A stretch of DNA of 64,000 bases from Acutalibacter sp. 1XD8-33 (GCF_003612555.1 NZ_RAZF01000011.1:55935-119934); one strand, 5' to 3'; counted from the first letter of the stretch, positions 25,981 to 34,053 are shown. The notes: a model not told the origin generated them from the sequence alone. Translations and numbers: made by a program.

Positions 25981-26275
25981 AGCTTCGCGCCCAGTCCGGC
26001 GAGTTTTGCTTCGCAAAACTCGTGACATACCGCGAAGCCTAGCCTGCGCCTCGCACCCGCTTGGCGCGGTATGCCAGCTTCGCGCCCAGTCCGGCGAGTT
26101 TTGCTTCGCAAAACTCGTGACATACCGCGAAGCCTAGCCTGCGCCTCGCACCCGCTTGGCGCGGTATGCCAGCTTCGCGCCCAGTCCGGCGAGTTTTGCT
26201 TCGCAAAACTCGTGACATACCGCGAAGCCTAGCCTGCGCCTCGCACCCGCTTGGCGCGGTATGCCAGCTTCGCGG
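25981..26275. repeat. Three perfect 95-bp tandem repeats plus a 10-bp fourth start
   Basis: Units start at 25981, 26076 and 26171, and a partial unit starts at 26266. Each contains GAGTTTTGC-TTC-GCAAAACTC and the inverted pair ATACCGCGAAGC/GCTTCGCG, with GCGCGGTAT. The copies are identical by eye, so the triplication is recent. It is not CRISPR: there are no unique spacers. Confidence 0.85.
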
Positions 26276-26338
26276 GCCAAGAGCCCGCCGAACCCGCTCC
26301 GCCTGGGGCGCGCCCCACATATCACAAAAAATAGAGAT

Positions 26339-26809
26339 CTACTTTATCTTCACCGGCACGAAGCACTCCATCAGGGCAAAGCCCTGGGCTTCAATCACCT
26401 TCGGCGGCGTGATGATGTGCCCCATGGAGTAGTGCCCCCGCCGCTCGTCCAGGTCAAAGATCTCGCTGCTCTTGGCAAACTCCACGGCCGCTTCATAGAG
26501 CCGCTGGTTCTCCTCCTCGTCGTGGTCCCGGTAGGTGTAGGTCAGGTAGAGGCCGCCGTCGAAGGAGACCTTCTCAAAGCCCCCGTCCGGCATTCCCTCC
26601 TCCCAGGCGTACCACCACTCCAGGCCCCCGGCCTCCCCGTTGAAGAAGAGAAAGTCTCTGGGCCGAAAGCTGTCCCTGGGGCTGGGCTTAATGGTGCTGA
26701 AGTGGGCGTTGAATCTGCCCAGCACGCCCTCCGGGGAGAAGTCCATCTCTGGGTCCGGGCCGGAGGTCACGGCGGTAAAGGGCGGCAGAGAGATGATGGG
26801 AAAGTTCAT
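26339..26809 (-). CDS. Putative GyrI-like/effector-binding domain protein
   Basis: This 156-residue soluble protein has a C-terminal half ('GGLYLTYTYRDHDEEENQRLYEAAVEFAKSSEIFDLDERRGHYSMGHIITPP' through 'ALMECFVPVKIK') that resembles stand-alone AraC effector-binding (GyrI-like) domains. These bind small ligands or block other proteins. The aromatic 'GGLEWWYAWEEG' segment could line a pocket. No DNA-binding domain is present. It ends beside the repeat island and lies 45 bp downstream of pfkA on the same strand, so it is likely cotranscribed. The family call is tentative. Confidence 0.55.
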   Translation of the reverse strand: MNFPIISLPPFTAVTSGPDPEMDFSPEGVLGRFNAHFSTIKPSPRDSFRPRDFLFFNGEAGGLEWWYAWEEGMPDGGFEKVSFDGGLYLTYTYRDHDEEENQRLYEAAVEFAKSSEIFDLDERRGHYSMGHIITPPKVIEAQGFALMECFVPVKIK

Positions 26810-26854
26810 AGTAAAACTCCTTCACATGTTTTTATTATTGAGAACAGCCTGGGT

Positions 26855-27931
26855 TCAGTCCCCGAAGCTGACGCCGATCTGTCGGGCGGCCTTGATCTCC
26901 CCGCAGTCCACAGGCACAGACTTCAGCTTGCCCGCCACGTCCCCCAGGGGCACAGGCACGGTCTCCCCGTTCACCATGCCCACCATCACGCCGAAGGTCT
27001 TTTCCTTGATGAACCGGGCAGCGGTGGCTCCCAGGCGGGTGCAGAGGACCCGGTCGTAGGCGCAGGGGCTGCCTCCCCGCTGGAAGTGCCCGGGCACGCA
27101 CACCCGGATCTCGTTGTCGATCTTGTCCCCCAGCTCCTCGGCGATGCGGTACACGATGGAGGGGTGGTTCTCCTCGGCCCGCTTCTTCTTGAACTCCTTC
27201 TTGGAGAGCTTGGCCTCCTCCTTGGAGAGGGCGCCCTCCGCCACGGCCAGGATGGAGAATTTCTTGCCGTTATCGATGCGGCTCTGGAGGGTTTTGGCGA
27301 CCTTGTCGATGTCGTAGGGGATCTCCGGCAGCAAGATCACGTCCGCGCCGCCGGCGATGCCCGCCGAGAGGGTGAGCCAGCCCACCTTGTGACCCATGAC
27401 CTCCACGATGAAGATCCGGCCGTGGGAGGTGGCGGTGGTGTGGATGCAGTCGATCACGTTGGTGGCGACCTCCACCGCGCTGTGGTAGCCAAAAGTCACG
27501 TCCGTGCCCCAGATGTCGTTGTCGATGGTCTTGGGCAGGTGGATGACGTTCAGGCCCTCCTCTCGAAGGAGGTTGGCGGTTTTCTGGGTGCCGTTGCCGC
27601 CCAGGATCACCAGGCAGTCCAGCTTCATCTTCTTATAGTGGGACTTCATGGCGGCGACCTTGTCCACGCTGTTCTCGTCGATGACGCGGATGGTCTTGAA
27701 GGGCTGGCGGGAGGTGCCCAGAAGGGTGCCGCCCAGGGTGAGGATGCCGGAGAAATCCGAGGGCTCCATGAGCTTATATTCCCCGAAAATCAGGCCCTTA
27801 TAGCCGTCCTTGATGCCGTAGATCTCCACGTTTTTGCCAAACTCTTCATAGAGCCCCTTGGCAACGCCCCGAATGGCCGAGTTCAGGCCCTGGCAGTCGC
27901 CGCCGCTGGTGAGAATTCCTACTCGCTTCAT
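26855..27931 (-). CDS. pfkA: 6-phosphofructokinase (group III-like)
   Basis: This 358-residue PFK converts fructose-6-phosphate to fructose-1,6-bisphosphate. The signatures are 'GILTSGGDCQGLNSAIRG', the catalytic 'PKTIDNDIWGTDVTFGYHSAV', the 'VEVMGHKVGWL' block and the C-terminal 'VPGHFQRGGSPCAYDRVLCTRLG' substrate loop. The phosphate-donor loop reads GGNGT where ATP enzymes usually have GGDGS. The Gly after it still points to ATP use, and the Asn for Asp is unusual. It would supply the step before the aldolase found at 11.8 kb. The start at 27931 follows AGGAGGT. Confidence 0.92.
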   Translation of the reverse strand: MKRVGILTSGGDCQGLNSAIRGVAKGLYEEFGKNVEIYGIKDGYKGLIFGEYKLMEPSDFSGILTLGGTLLGTSRQPFKTIRVIDENSVDKVAAMKSHYKKMKLDCLVILGGNGTQKTANLLREEGLNVIHLPKTIDNDIWGTDVTFGYHSAVEVATNVIDCIHTTATSHGRIFIVEVMGHKVGWLTLSAGIAGGADVILLPEIPYDIDKVAKTLQSRIDNGKKFSILAVAEGALSKEEAKLSKKEFKKKRAEENHPSIVYRIAEELGDKIDNEIRVCVPGHFQRGGSPCAYDRVLCTRLGATAARFIKEKTFGVMVGMVNGETVPVPLGDVAGKLKSVPVDCGEIKAARQIGVSFGD

Positions 27932-27949
27932 AATGATTACCTCCTTTTG

Positions 27950-28626
27950 TAGACCTTGAGGGCGTTGCCCTCAAACTCCCACCACCTTTGAAAAGGTGGA
28001 CGAAACTTTTACCCACTCCTCACTTCGTTCGTCGTGAACGATTTACGGAACAACTGTGACCGGTCCAGCGGGTCTTAAGCTGGCGGGGGTGTGGGGCGCG
28101 GAGCCCCACGACCTTGCCCTTAAACACCTGAGAAGCGTATTTTTGAAGGTGAATTGCCGCGCAGCGGCAAGAGGAAACTTTTTACAAGAAAAAAAGTTTC
28201 CTAGTCCCGGAAAAAGCCAGCTGTTTCGCCCCCGGCTTTCGCCTTTTGCTGTCCCCGCGTGTGGATAGCCAGCTGAACGCACTCCGCCTGGGGCGCGTCT
28301 CAAAGACATGCTTCATTTTTTATGGGCGCGCCCCAGGTAGGGCGCGTTTGGCAGGCTTTCGGTCCGCGGGGCCAGCCCCCCGCATCCGCCCCGCTCGCAT
28401 TTTGCGGCGAGCCGCAAAATGGCCGTGGGGGAAACGGGCAAGGCCCGTTTCCCCCGGCGGTTCGTCCGAAGGACGAACCCGAGCGGGGTACACGGCGCGA
28501 AGAATGGCGAAAGGATAAAGCCGGGTTTCGCCGTAGTGTCAAAAAGATAAACACTCGCGCGGCTCGGTTTATCTTTCCGTTTTCCTGCGGAAAACTCTGC
28601 AAAGCTGGGTGCAACACGCACCGCGA
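27950..28626. repeat. Intergenic repeat island
   Basis: No gene. Holds 'ccacctttgaaaaggtgg' (about 27980), TTGCCGC-GCA-GCGGCAA (about 28153), a GGAAACTTTTT/AAAAAGTTTCC hairpin (about 28174-28200), cloverleaf copy 4, and GATAAACACTCGCG/GTTTATC (about 28546-28576). Confidence 0.75.
28389..28488 (-). repeat. Three-hairpin 'cloverleaf' repeat, copy 4
   Basis: CCCCGCTCG/CGAGCGGGG encloses CATTTTGCGGC-GA-GCCGCAAAATG, GGGGGAAACGGGC/GCCCGTTTCCCCC and GGTTCGTCC-GAA-GGACGAACC. All arms are intact; this is the most regular copy. Confidence 0.82.
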
Positions 28627-29178
28627 CTACAGCCCAAACCCCTCCTGGATCATCCTGGCCGCGTCCTGCGGCGAAAGCCCCGAGTTGTCGATCCGCATGT
28701 AGTTCGGGAAGGAGATCTCCCCCGGCAGGCTCTCCAGCCGGTATTTGGCGTCGTCCGCGAGAAGCCGCCGGTTGGAGGCCTCCAGGTCCCGCTTGGAGGC
28801 CTTGCTTTGCAGACGGTTTTCGCTCTGGTTCCGCCGTAGCCGCACCTCCTGGGGGGCCACCAGCTCCACATAGTAGAACTCCGTGCCGTAGGGCGCGAAA
28901 ATCCCCTTGATGCGCTCCACATAGTCCCAGTCCGATTGCTGGTCGAAGGCCCACATATAGGTGAAGATCATGCCGTACTGGTCCGTCTTGGCGAACTCCC
29001 CAAAGATCACCTCCCGGCAGCGCTGGATGGCGGCGCTGTTGAAATCCCCGAAGATCTCCAGGATGGGCTCGATGGTCATGTGGTTGTGGAAGAGCCGCAG
29101 GCCCGTGCGCTTCATCAGCTCCTGGCCCACCGTCATCTTTCCCACGGCTGCGTTTCCAAACAATAGAACAAGTTTCAT
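28627..29178 (-). CDS. Small P-loop kinase-like protein (shikimate-kinase-like)
   Basis: This 183-residue nucleoside/metabolite-kinase-like P-loop protein has Walker A 'GNAAVGKMT' at residues 8-16 and a basic lid-like segment 'RLRRNQSENRLQSKASKRDLEASNRRL'. The phosphate acceptor is unknown. Its ATG overlaps the ppk stop codon by 4 nt (ATGA), and its ribosome site GGAGGAGG lies inside the end of ppk, so it is translationally coupled to polyphosphate kinase. Confidence 0.7.
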   Translation of the reverse strand: MKLVLLFGNAAVGKMTVGQELMKRTGLRLFHNHMTIEPILEIFGDFNSAAIQRCREVIFGEFAKTDQYGMIFTYMWAFDQQSDWDYVERIKGIFAPYGTEFYYVELVAPQEVRLRRNQSENRLQSKASKRDLEASNRRLLADDAKYRLESLPGEISFPNYMRIDNSGLSPQDAARMIQEGFGL

Positions 29179-31289
29179 TGGGCCTCCTCCGCCGAGTGGA
29201 TGGGGATCAGCGGGCTGTCGTTTTCCACCTTTTGCAGGGATTTGAGCCGGGCCTGGGCCTGCTTGTAGAACTCCTGCTGGCTGCTGAAGGCGGCCTTCCC
29301 CCGGCGGCTGACATGCTGGTAGCTGGTGTCCGGCTGCATGACCCGGGCGTTGGTGTTGTCGCTGAGCAGGGTGTCCAGAATGCCGAAGGCCCGGGCTTTC
29401 AGATCCTCGTCCTCAATGGGGAACACCAGCTCGATGCGCCGGTCCAGGTTTCGGGGCATCCAGTCGGCGGAGCCCATGTAGATCTTGGGGTCCCCGGCGT
29501 TCTCGAAGCGGAACACCCGGCTGTGCTCCAGAAGCTGGCCCACAATGCTGACCACCTGGATGTTCTCGCTGACCTCCGGGAGCCCCGGAATCAGGCAGCA
29601 GATGCCCCGCACCACCAGCCGCACCGGCACCCCGGCCTCACTGGCCTCATAGAGCAGGCCGATGATCTCCGGGTCCACCAGGGAGTTCACCTTGGCGGTG
29701 ATGCCGCAGGGCAGGCCCGCCCGGGCGTTCTCCGTCTCGATTCGGATGCGCCGGGCGAAGAAGCTCCGCAGGCCGTGGGGGGCCACCGCGAAATGCTTAT
29801 ACTCCGGGGGCCGGGAATAACCGGTGATCACGTTAAAGAGGGAAGAGGCGTCTGCGCCGTACTGGCTGTTGCAGGTGAAAAGGCCCACGTCCGTGTAGAT
29901 TTTGGCGGTGGAGTCGTTGTAGTTGCCCGTGCCCAGGTGCAGGTAGCGGCGGATGCCGTCCTCCTCCCGGCGGACAACCAGGGCGATCTTGCAGTGGGTC
30001 TTGAGGCCGTGGAGGCCGTAGATCACATGGCACCCGGCCTTTTCCAGCTTCTGGGCCCAGTTGATGTTGTTCTCCTCGTCGAAGCGGGCCTTCAGCTCCA
30101 CCAGCACCGTGACCTGCTTGCCGTTCTCCGCGGCGCGGATCAAGGCGGCGATGATGGGGGAATTGCCGCTGACCCGGTAGAGGGTCTGCTTGATGGCCAG
30201 CACGTCCTGGTCCTCGGCGGCCTGCTCGATGAACTTCACCACGCAGTCGAAGCTCTCGTAGGGATGGTGGACCATCCGGTCCTTGTCCCGGATGGCGGAG
30301 AAGATGTCGTCATAGCCCCAGAAATCCGCAGGGGCCACCGGGACAATGGGTTTAAAGCACATGCCCTCGCAGCCCTTGACGCCCGCGAACTTGGAGAAGA
30401 AGGTCAGGTCCAGGGGGCCGGGGAGCTGGTAGATCTCGTTTTTCTTGATCTTCAGCTGGTCGATGAGGAAGCCCCGCAGGTCCTTGTCGCATTTTTGCAG
30501 CAGCTCCAGGCGCACGGGGCGGCCCCGCTTCCGGCGCTTGATGGACTTCTTCACCTCGCTCATAAAGTCCTCGGCCTCTTCGTCGATCTCCAGGTCCGAG
30601 TCCCGGGTAACCCGGAAGGGGCAGGAGGCCTTGATGGCGTGAAGCTCGAAGAGCTCCGGCAGGTGGGCGGCGATGACCTCCTCCAGCAGGGTGAAGGCCC
30701 GGCCCTCTTCGCAGGGCAGCTCCAGAAACCGGGGGAGGATGGAGGGAACCTGGACCACGGCGAAGTTCTTCTCCTTTTCCTTGCCCTCCTTGCTCTCCAG
30801 GCGTACGGCCAGGTTCAGAGTCTTGTTGGCAAGCAAGGGGAAGGGGCGGCTGCCGTCTACGGCCAAGGGGGTGAGCACCGGGAACAGCACATGGTGGAAA
30901 TAGCGGTCGGCGTAGTCCTTCTGGGCGGCGTCCATGTCCCCAAAGGCCAGAAAGCGGATGCCCTCCCGCTCTAAAGCGGGGAGAATGGACCGGTGCAGGC
31001 AGGAATACTGCCGCTCCATAAAGTGGTGGGTCTTTTCCTCCAGCTCCTTGAGCAGGTCCTCGGGGGAGAGATCCAGAGACTCTTTGGGCTTATAGCCGGA
31101 ATTCACCTGGGCCTTGACGCCGGCCACGCGCACCATGAAGAACTCGTCCAGGTTAGAGCCGGTGATGGCCAGAAAGCGCAGGCGCTCCATCAGCGGGTTC
31201 TCCTTTTTGGTGGCCTCCTCCAGCACTCGGGCGTTAAAGTCCATCCAGCTCAGCTCTCGGTTATAGTAGGGCATTTTCTTTTCAGCCAC
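29175..31289 (-). CDS. ppk1: Polyphosphate kinase 1
   Basis: Ppk1 makes polyphosphate from ATP, reversibly. The 704-residue protein shows N-terminal 'YYNRELSWMDFNARVLEEA', 'FFMVRVAGVK', the autophosphorylated-His region 'HGLKTHCKIALVVRREEDGIRRYLHLGTGNYNDSTAKIYTD' (both conserved His) and a C-terminal 'RNLDRRIELVFPI'. I prefer the GTG at 31289 because AGAGGTG lies 6 nt upstream. The earlier in-frame GTG (31298) overlaps that site. It lies between ppx and the P-loop kinase gene. All three are on the minus strand, with a repeat island between ppx and ppk. Confidence 0.95.
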   Translation of the reverse strand: MAEKKMPYYNRELSWMDFNARVLEEATKKENPLMERLRFLAITGSNLDEFFMVRVAGVKAQVNSGYKPKESLDLSPEDLLKELEEKTHHFMERQYSCLHRSILPALEREGIRFLAFGDMDAAQKDYADRYFHHVLFPVLTPLAVDGSRPFPLLANKTLNLAVRLESKEGKEKEKNFAVVQVPSILPRFLELPCEEGRAFTLLEEVIAAHLPELFELHAIKASCPFRVTRDSDLEIDEEAEDFMSEVKKSIKRRKRGRPVRLELLQKCDKDLRGFLIDQLKIKKNEIYQLPGPLDLTFFSKFAGVKGCEGMCFKPIVPVAPADFWGYDDIFSAIRDKDRMVHHPYESFDCVVKFIEQAAEDQDVLAIKQTLYRVSGNSPIIAALIRAAENGKQVTVLVELKARFDEENNINWAQKLEKAGCHVIYGLHGLKTHCKIALVVRREEDGIRRYLHLGTGNYNDSTAKIYTDVGLFTCNSQYGADASSLFNVITGYSRPPEYKHFAVAPHGLRSFFARRIRIETENARAGLPCGITAKVNSLVDPEIIGLLYEASEAGVPVRLVVRGICCLIPGLPEVSENIQVVSIVGQLLEHSRVFRFENAGDPKIYMGSADWMPRNLDRRIELVFPIEDEDLKARAFGILDTLLSDNTNARVMQPDTSYQHVSRRGKAAFSSQQEFYKQAQARLKSLQKVENDSPLIPIHSAEEAQ

Positions 31290-31314
31290 AGCACACACCT
31301 CTCGTTTTTTGAGT

Positions 31315-31630
31315 ATTATGGGGCCTCCATGCGCACAGCGACGCGCATTCCGGCAAGGGGGGCTTTGCCCCCTCCACCCCCACCACCTTTGAAAAGGTGG
31401 ACGAAACTTTTATCCTGGTTAGCTGATTGCGATAAAGCCAACTGTATTGCGTTACGCGGTCAAGGGGCGGGGAAAATCGCCAGTGGCGATTGTTCTGACC
31501 CGACCGAGCCGGCAGGCGAGACAGGCCCCTTGCAGGGTGTGCCTTAGCAGCGTCCCACGACCTTGCCGTAGTCGGCGTCTCTGTGCCGACGAAGGCCACA
31601 CCGTATGACTTCAAAAACTCCCCGTACTCA
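31315..31630. repeat. Intergenic repeat island between ppx and ppk1
   Basis: No gene. A stretch of about 110 bp (31455-31568) beginning 'gcggtcaaggggcggggaaaatcgcc' recurs nearly unchanged at 34726-34838. It has a CAAGGGGC/GCCCCTTG outer stem around AAATCGCC-AGT-GGCGATT and 'accgagccggcaggcgagac'. Confidence 0.7.
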
Positions 31631-33169
31631 TCAAATCATGTCAAACTTGATGGAGAGCTCCGGGGACAGCCCGAACACCTCCTGGAATACCCCGGCGGAC
31701 TCCTCGAAATCCCACTGCTCCAAGAGGGTGTTCACAGCGGATTCCGCCCGGATGAGCACCCGGTCCTCGTCCAGGCTCACCTTCAAATTCCGCAGCTTTC
31801 CCCGGTGGGACTTGTCCAGAGCGTTTGCCAGCCGGAAAATGGCGGAGAGCTTGGAAACCGCCATGCGGTCCGGCCCAGGCAGAGAGGAGAGCCCGGAGGC
31901 CTCGGCGGAGCTGATGCTTCCGGCTACCAGGGCCACCTGAAGCACCTCCCGGGAGGAGAGGCCGAACAGGTCCATGCCCCGGATCAAGTCAAAGGTGCAG
32001 TGGTTGTGCTGGCGCAGGCTCACATAGCCGCCGCAGCTGTGGAGAACCGCCGCCAGCTCCAGGATCAGCCGCTTGGAGGGGTCCAGCCCGTGGATTTTTT
32101 TCAGCTTGTCGAAAAGGCGGCAGGCGTAGTCCCCCACCCGACGGCTGTGGAGTAGGTCGCAGTGGAAGGCAGAGGCCGTGGTGCTGGCGCAGGCCAGGGC
32201 GTTGCGGCGCAGATAGGCGGCCCATTCCCCGTCCGCCTTGGGGGTGAGGGTCTGGCGCATGACCGCCTCGGTAAGGTCCACGGCCGGGGAGAGAATCTCC
32301 TTGGCCTCCGGGCAGAAGCGCATCATGCCCCGGTAGATGAACAGGGCCGTGTACAAGAGGGAGGCCCGCCCCTCGGGGATGCCGTAGCGCAGGGCGATGC
32401 TCTCAGAGGTGAGGCCCCGGACAGAGTCGTATAGCGCCTCCAAAGCCTGGGCGTCGATGCGGTGGAGGGATTCACCGGGCTTGCAGCCGCAGAGCTTGGC
32501 AATCAGCCTGATCTGGGAGCCGGTAAGCGCCAGGTGCTGGATCTGAAGCCCCGAGAGGTGCATCCGGTTCAGCACGGTGTCCATGTATTCCTCCAGGATA
32601 TAGTGGAACCCGTCCGCCCGACGGCGTAGGCCGCCCAACACGTCGTTGAGCTTCAAGGCGCCCATGGGGACGCTCTGGAAATAGAGAATCTCCTTTCCGT
32701 TATGCACCCCGAGGCCGATGCTGCCCGAGCCGATGTGGGCCATCAGGGTGTTGCCGGGACCCAGTGCGTTTTCTCCCTGAAGGCGCTGCCCCACCTCGGA
32801 AAAGATATAGGCCTTTTCCTGGCTGGTGTCCAGCACGGTCACGTCCATGCCGTTGCGCACCTTGAGCTGGTCGATGACCAGGGCCTGGTTGCGGGCCTCC
32901 AAGAGGGCGGAGCCGGAAACCACCCGGGGCTTTTCTATATTATAGGAAAGAAGGGCTTCGGAAAACTTCCGGAGCGCGTCGGAAAGCCCCCGCAGGCTCT
33001 CAAAACTGATGGACCCGGTTTCGAACACATCGTGGTCCAGGGCGATGGGGTATTCCAAATAGTCCAGGGTGCGGGGCTTGCCCTTCACCAGCTGGGAAAC
33101 CCGCATCTTTACGTTGTTGGTGCCGATTTCAATGACCGCCGCGGCACCGGCGGCGCCTTTCTTGTTCAA
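31631..33169 (-). CDS. ppx: Exopolyphosphatase / Ppx-GppA phosphatase with HD-like C-terminal domain
   Basis: Ppx/GppA enzymes remove terminal phosphate from polyphosphate or pppGpp. The 512-residue protein opens with the ASKHA phosphate-1 motif 'AAVIEIGTNNVKMRVSQ' and has phosphate-2 'LMAHIGSGSIGLGVHN'. It ends in a helical HD-like domain ('LHSRRVGDYACRLFDKL...ELAAVLHSCGGYV'). The start is a TTG at 33169, chosen because AGGAGGGATAGCC precedes it and the ASKHA motif begins soon after. Its probable promoter lies about 650 bp upstream, beyond a repeat island that would form the 5' leader. Confidence 0.88.
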   Translation of the reverse strand: MNKKGAAGAAAVIEIGTNNVKMRVSQLVKGKPRTLDYLEYPIALDHDVFETGSISFESLRGLSDALRKFSEALLSYNIEKPRVVSGSALLEARNQALVIDQLKVRNGMDVTVLDTSQEKAYIFSEVGQRLQGENALGPGNTLMAHIGSGSIGLGVHNGKEILYFQSVPMGALKLNDVLGGLRRRADGFHYILEEYMDTVLNRMHLSGLQIQHLALTGSQIRLIAKLCGCKPGESLHRIDAQALEALYDSVRGLTSESIALRYGIPEGRASLLYTALFIYRGMMRFCPEAKEILSPAVDLTEAVMRQTLTPKADGEWAAYLRRNALACASTTASAFHCDLLHSRRVGDYACRLFDKLKKIHGLDPSKRLILELAAVLHSCGGYVSLRQHNHCTFDLIRGMDLFGLSSREVLQVALVAGSISSAEASGLSSLPGPDRMAVSKLSAIFRLANALDKSHRGKLRNLKVSLDEDRVLIRAESAVNTLLEQWDFEESAGVFQEVFGLSPELSIKFDMI

Positions 33170-33189
33170 GGCTATCCCTCCTTTTCTTA

Positions 33190-33822
33190 AGGTCGTGGGA
33201 CGTTGTCCCACACCCTACAAACTTTTTCCCTGCTTCCTCACTACGTTCATCGTAAAGGTTTTGATGTTTTGACGAGCTAACCTAACAACCGTAAAAGTTT
33301 CGTAGACTTCGTTCTACGAAGTCTTACCTTTCTCAAAGGTTGCGGAGGTTTGGAGGGCGACAATCGCCAGTGGCGATTTCCTGTCGCCGACCGAGTCGGC
33401 AGATGAGACGCAGCGCCTCCAAGGTCTTGCCCTTAAACACCTGTGAAGCGCATTTTTGAAGTGGTGAATAATAGGTTAACGCTCGCTGTGCTCGGTTAAC
33501 TATCCGAGTTTTGCGAGGCAAAACTCGTGACACACGGCGAAGCCCAGCTTGCACCTCGCACTCGCTAGGTGCGGTGTGCCCCGCTCGGGTTCGTCCGGAG
33601 GACGAACCGCCGGGGAAACAGGCTTTGCCTGTTTCCCCCTGGCCATTTTGCGGCTTGCCGCAAAATGCGAGCGGGGTGGATGCGGAGAAAGCCAGCTCTA
33701 TGCACAGCTTCCCGGCCCAAACACCCGCTGTGTGTGGTGCTCCACAACCAGCCTACGCGCGCACCCACGCCCCCATACCAGAATAAAACGTGCGCCGTGT
33801 GCCCCACGGCTTCACTCCTCTG
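33190..33822. repeat. Repeat island forming the presumed ppx leader
   Basis: No gene. Holds AGACTTCG-TTC-TACGAAGTCT (about 33308), AATCGCC-AGT-GGCGATT (about 33363), GTTAAC/GTTAAC palindrome plus GAGTTTTGC-GAG-GCAAAACTC (33476-33528) and cloverleaf copy 5. If the promoter at 33824-33852 is used, all of this is transcribed as leader RNA. Confidence 0.7.
33579..33676 (+). repeat. Three-hairpin 'cloverleaf' repeat, copy 5
   Basis: CCCCGCTCG/CGAGCGGGG encloses GGTTCGTCC-GGA-GGACGAACC, GGGGAAACAGGC-TTT-GCCTGTTTCCCC and CATTTTGCGGC-TT-GCCGCAAAATG. In hairpin 2, G is replaced by A on the left arm and C by T on the right arm relative to the other copies: a compensatory pair change. Confidence 0.82.
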
Positions 33823-33823
33823 A

Positions 33824-33852
33824 TTATACCAAATCTTTCCGGAATATTCAAA
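33824..33852 (-). promoter_or_regulatory. Sigma-A promoter, probably for the ppx-ppk operon
   Basis: On the minus strand TTGAAT (33852-33847), 17-nt spacer, TATAAT (33829-33824). The next gene on that strand is ppx, about 650 nt downstream. Confidence 0.65.
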
Positions 33853-33919
33853 CCCTTTTTTGGAGTTTTGCCCGAAAAAATCTCTGGCTTTTGCGGCAAA
33901 TAAAATTTTTTAAAAACCC

Positions 33920-33948
33920 TTGATTTTTTCCCCCGAATCCGCTATAAT
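33920..33948 (+). promoter_or_regulatory. Promoter of tRNA-Ser
   Basis: TTGATT (33920-33925), 17-nt spacer, TATAAT (33943-33948), 16 bases before the mature tRNA 5' end. Confidence 0.8.
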
Positions 33949-33964
33949 AATTGAGCCGGGACAC

Positions 33965-34051
33965 GGAGAGGTATTCTAATTGGTAAGGAGCCACATTGGA
34001 AATGTGGTGTGCCGCAAGGCATTGTGCGTTCGAGTCGCATCCTCTCCGCCA
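33965..34051 (+). tRNA. tRNA-Ser(GGA)
   Basis: The 87-nt gene includes an encoded CCA. The acceptor stem is GGAGAGG/CCTCTCC with discriminator G. The D stem is TTCT/AGGA. The anticodon stem CCACA/TGTGG holds loop TTGGAAA (anticodon GGA, reading UCC/UCU). The long variable arm TGCC-GCAA-GGCA marks a class II (Ser) tRNA, and the T arm is GTGCG-TTCGAGT-CGCAT. Confidence 0.95.
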
Positions 34052-34053
34052 CC

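Larger units (their letters stand above)
24800..26338. repeat. Largest intergenic repeat island (1.5 kb)
   Basis: No gene is supported. It carries the AGACTTCG/CGAAGTCT unit (about 24850), the AATCGCC-AGT-GGCGATT unit (about 24910), GTTAAC...GAG/CTCGG...GTTAAC (25028-25059), TTCATCTCGC-CGT-GCGAGATGAA (about 25101), GATAAAC/GTTTATC (about 25223-25254), cloverleaf copy 3, a second TTCATCTCGC hairpin (about 25756), GAGTTTTGC plus GTTAAT...GCATTAAC (25799-25850) and a 95-bp tandem triplication. Confidence 0.8.

Noticed and set aside
25981..26320. CRISPR-like periodicity and repeated short frames
   Set aside because: The 95-bp units are contiguous and identical with no unique spacers and no cas genes; the frames only translate the repeat.
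26261..27952. 563-codon open frame on the plus strand
   Set aside because: Antisense to pfkA and the effector-domain gene; starts in the tandem repeat.
29178..30974. 598-codon open frame on the plus strand
   Set aside because: Antisense shadow of ppk1.
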